Shown: piece by piece, positions 63,039 to 64,000 of the stretch
How the letters are laid out: the number at the start of each line of letters is the position of its first letter
How positions within the stretch are numbered: the stretch's first letter is position 1
Position numbers and translations under genes: made by a program
Assembly: GCA_022360095.1 (NCBI GenBank)
Contig: JAKSDK010000448.1
Location: 186,001 to 250,000, forward strand
Direction: 5' to 3'
DNA: 64,000 bases
DNA from: Phycisphaerales bacterium
Lineage (GTDB): Bacteria; Planctomycetota; Phycisphaerae; UBA1845; UTPLA1
Notes under the pieces: generated by a model
Databases searched by the model: none
Seen by the model: only the letters and a program-made list of their open reading frames with translations
Told to the model about the DNA's origin: nothing

Positions 63039-64000
63039 TCAGTCCAGCCACTTGCCCCGTTGCTTCAACTTCTGCGGCACATACGACTCCGTCACGAAGC
63101 TGATGCTCTTCGTCAGCAACGACTCGACTTCCATCTTGAAGCCCTGCTTGAGCATCTGGGCGAATTCCTTTTCCCAGTCCTTCTTACCCTTGAACCAGGG
63201 GTAGTTCAGGATCTGCTTCGAGCGCTTGATGTCCTTGTCGTCGATGGCAATCTTCACGTCGTCGGTCAAGCCGAACTCCTCAAAATCACGGCTGCGGACG
63301 CCGATAAACTTCGCGTCCGGCACGGCCATACGCTTCGATTCGAAAGCCAGATTGATCGAGCCCTGCTTGATGACGGAGTAGATGTAATACCCCCAAGGGT
63401 CATTATCCAGAAGACAATAGACAGGCAGCTTCAATTCCTTGTGCATGCGATGCAGCAGACGGCGTACACCGCGCGGCGGCTGACCGCCGCCGTGCGTCAG
63501 GATGCAGTTGTTCTTCTTCCAGAACTTGTCCTCGTTAAACCGTTGCCAGACCGTGTCTTTTTCGACGTGCAGGATGAACTTCGCCTCGCATTTTTTCAAC
63601 TGAAACACATCCGGTTCGACGATGCTGGGAATGCCCATGCCCCCGGCGCCCATGCGGCGCAGGTCGATCTCATCTCCCTGACTGACGACGGTCAGATTGC
63701 CGGCGATGTTTCCCCGGCTGCTGGCGTAGACGTGGAGCTCTTCGCGCAGCGATTCCAACGCGACCTCCAGGTCCTCGATGATCGGGTCGCTTTCTTTCTG
63801 ATCGTCGAACGTCTTCTCCTTCGTCCCGGGGATCGTGTGCTTACTGAGATAGTACAGACCTCGAATGCTGACGTTCTTGTCCTCGTCGATCAGCTTCTTA
63901 CATCCGCTGGCGATCAGCAGCGTCTGCATGAAGCTCTTGGCCTTGTTCAGGTCGAAAAAATTGCGCGTCGCCGTCTTGTTGCCCATTTCGATGATGCGCT
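63039..64000 (-). CDS. DNA topoisomerase VI subunit A (Spo11-like), N-terminus cut by window edge
   Basis: Subunit A cuts both DNA strands through a tyrosine while subunit B supplies ATP hydrolysis. Visible here are the winged-helix part with SIRGLYYLSK, whose Tyr is the likely nucleophile, and the Toprim domain with ILHVEKDTVWQRF (acidic metal ligand) and LLDNDPWGYYIYSVI (DxD motif). The frame stays open to base 64000, so the start lies outside the window. About 320 of the usual 360-380 residues are present. Topoisomerase VI is mainly archaeal and plant-like, so its presence in a bacterium points to an old transfer. Subunit B would be expected just upstream. Confidence 0.92.
   Translation of the reverse strand, partial: RIIEMGNKTATRNFFDLNKAKSFMQTLLIASGCKKLIDEDKNVSIRGLYYLSKHTIPGTKEKTFDDQKESDPIIEDLEVALESLREELHVYASSRGNIAGNLTVVSQGDEIDLRRMGAGGMGIPSIVEPDVFQLKKCEAKFILHVEKDTVWQRFNEDKFWKKNNCILTHGGGQPPRGVRRLLHRMHKELKLPVYCLLDNDPWGYYIYSVIKQGSINLAFESKRMAVPDAKFIGVRSRDFEEFGLTDDVKIAIDDKDIKRSKQILNYPWFKGKKDWEKEFAQMLKQGFKMEVESLLTKSISFVTESYVPQKLKQRGKWLD

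Overview
The window looks like a chromosomal segment of a Planctomycetota bacterium, probably from the Phycisphaerae side of the phylum. This is inferred from several traits: an oversized SecA (1333 residues), a membrane protein ending in the CxxCGYDL...CPECG zinc ribbon common in planctomycete proteins, a giant secreted beta-helix protein with thrombospondin type 3 and dockerin-like ends, many lipoproteins with TRPTSRP-type low-complexity tails, and a bacterial topoisomerase VI A subunit. Base composition and coding style look uniform. I see no CRISPR array, rRNA, convincing tRNA, insertion sequence or prophage.

Layout. 1-9 kb: prmC and a family 9 glycosyltransferase, a small coiled-coil protein, an exported M2/M3-type metallopeptidase, a minus-strand group (nucleotidyltransferase-like protein, metallophosphoesterase-like membrane protein, lipoprotein), and a membrane-anchored PQQ-type beta-propeller protein divergent from a tiny membrane protein across an 18-bp palindrome. 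9-14 kb: a very long three-module amidohydrolase and an exported esterase with a polylysine tail. 14-19 kb: an ABC importer (ATPase plus a binding-protein/permease fusion) followed by egtB-egtD of ergothioneine synthesis. 19-27 kb: a CoA-transferase/GNAT fusion, an MscS-type channel, small membrane and cysteine-motif proteins, and an HNH protein.

27-39 kb (mostly minus strand): pyruvate phosphate dikinase with a histone-like tail, a membrane protein, idi, a nitroreductase, SecA and Ffh, with a plus-strand SDR gene between the last two. SecA and Ffh are the cytosolic export machinery, and tatA lies at 52 kb. 39-44 kb: a structured RNA candidate, pyrK, a phosphoglycolate phosphatase-like HAD, a lysine-rich histone-like protein with an ideal promoter and ribosome site, an orphan ParA, VanZ and a sugar-type binding lipoprotein. 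44-52 kb: a loose exopolysaccharide group (polyprenyl glycosylphosphotransferase, VanZ-duplicated protein, PaaK/CapK-like ligase, asparagine synthase). 52-64 kb: tatA, the beta-helix protein, a TetR regulator, a hydrolase lipoprotein, a diguanylate cyclase, glyA, lexA and the truncated topoisomerase VI A gene.

The most interesting signals are: tandem amplification of a helical unit inside SecA together with a cysteine-rich insert; an OpuC-like importer placed directly ahead of egtBD, which suggests an ergothioneine or hercynine transporter; a ~117-nt RNA candidate between a near-consensus promoter and a 15-bp terminator, with two mutually exclusive stems; an 8-bp satellite whose twelve units exactly fill the gap between two convergent genes; a repeated terminator hairpin used three times; and basic histone-like tails on otherwise ordinary enzymes.
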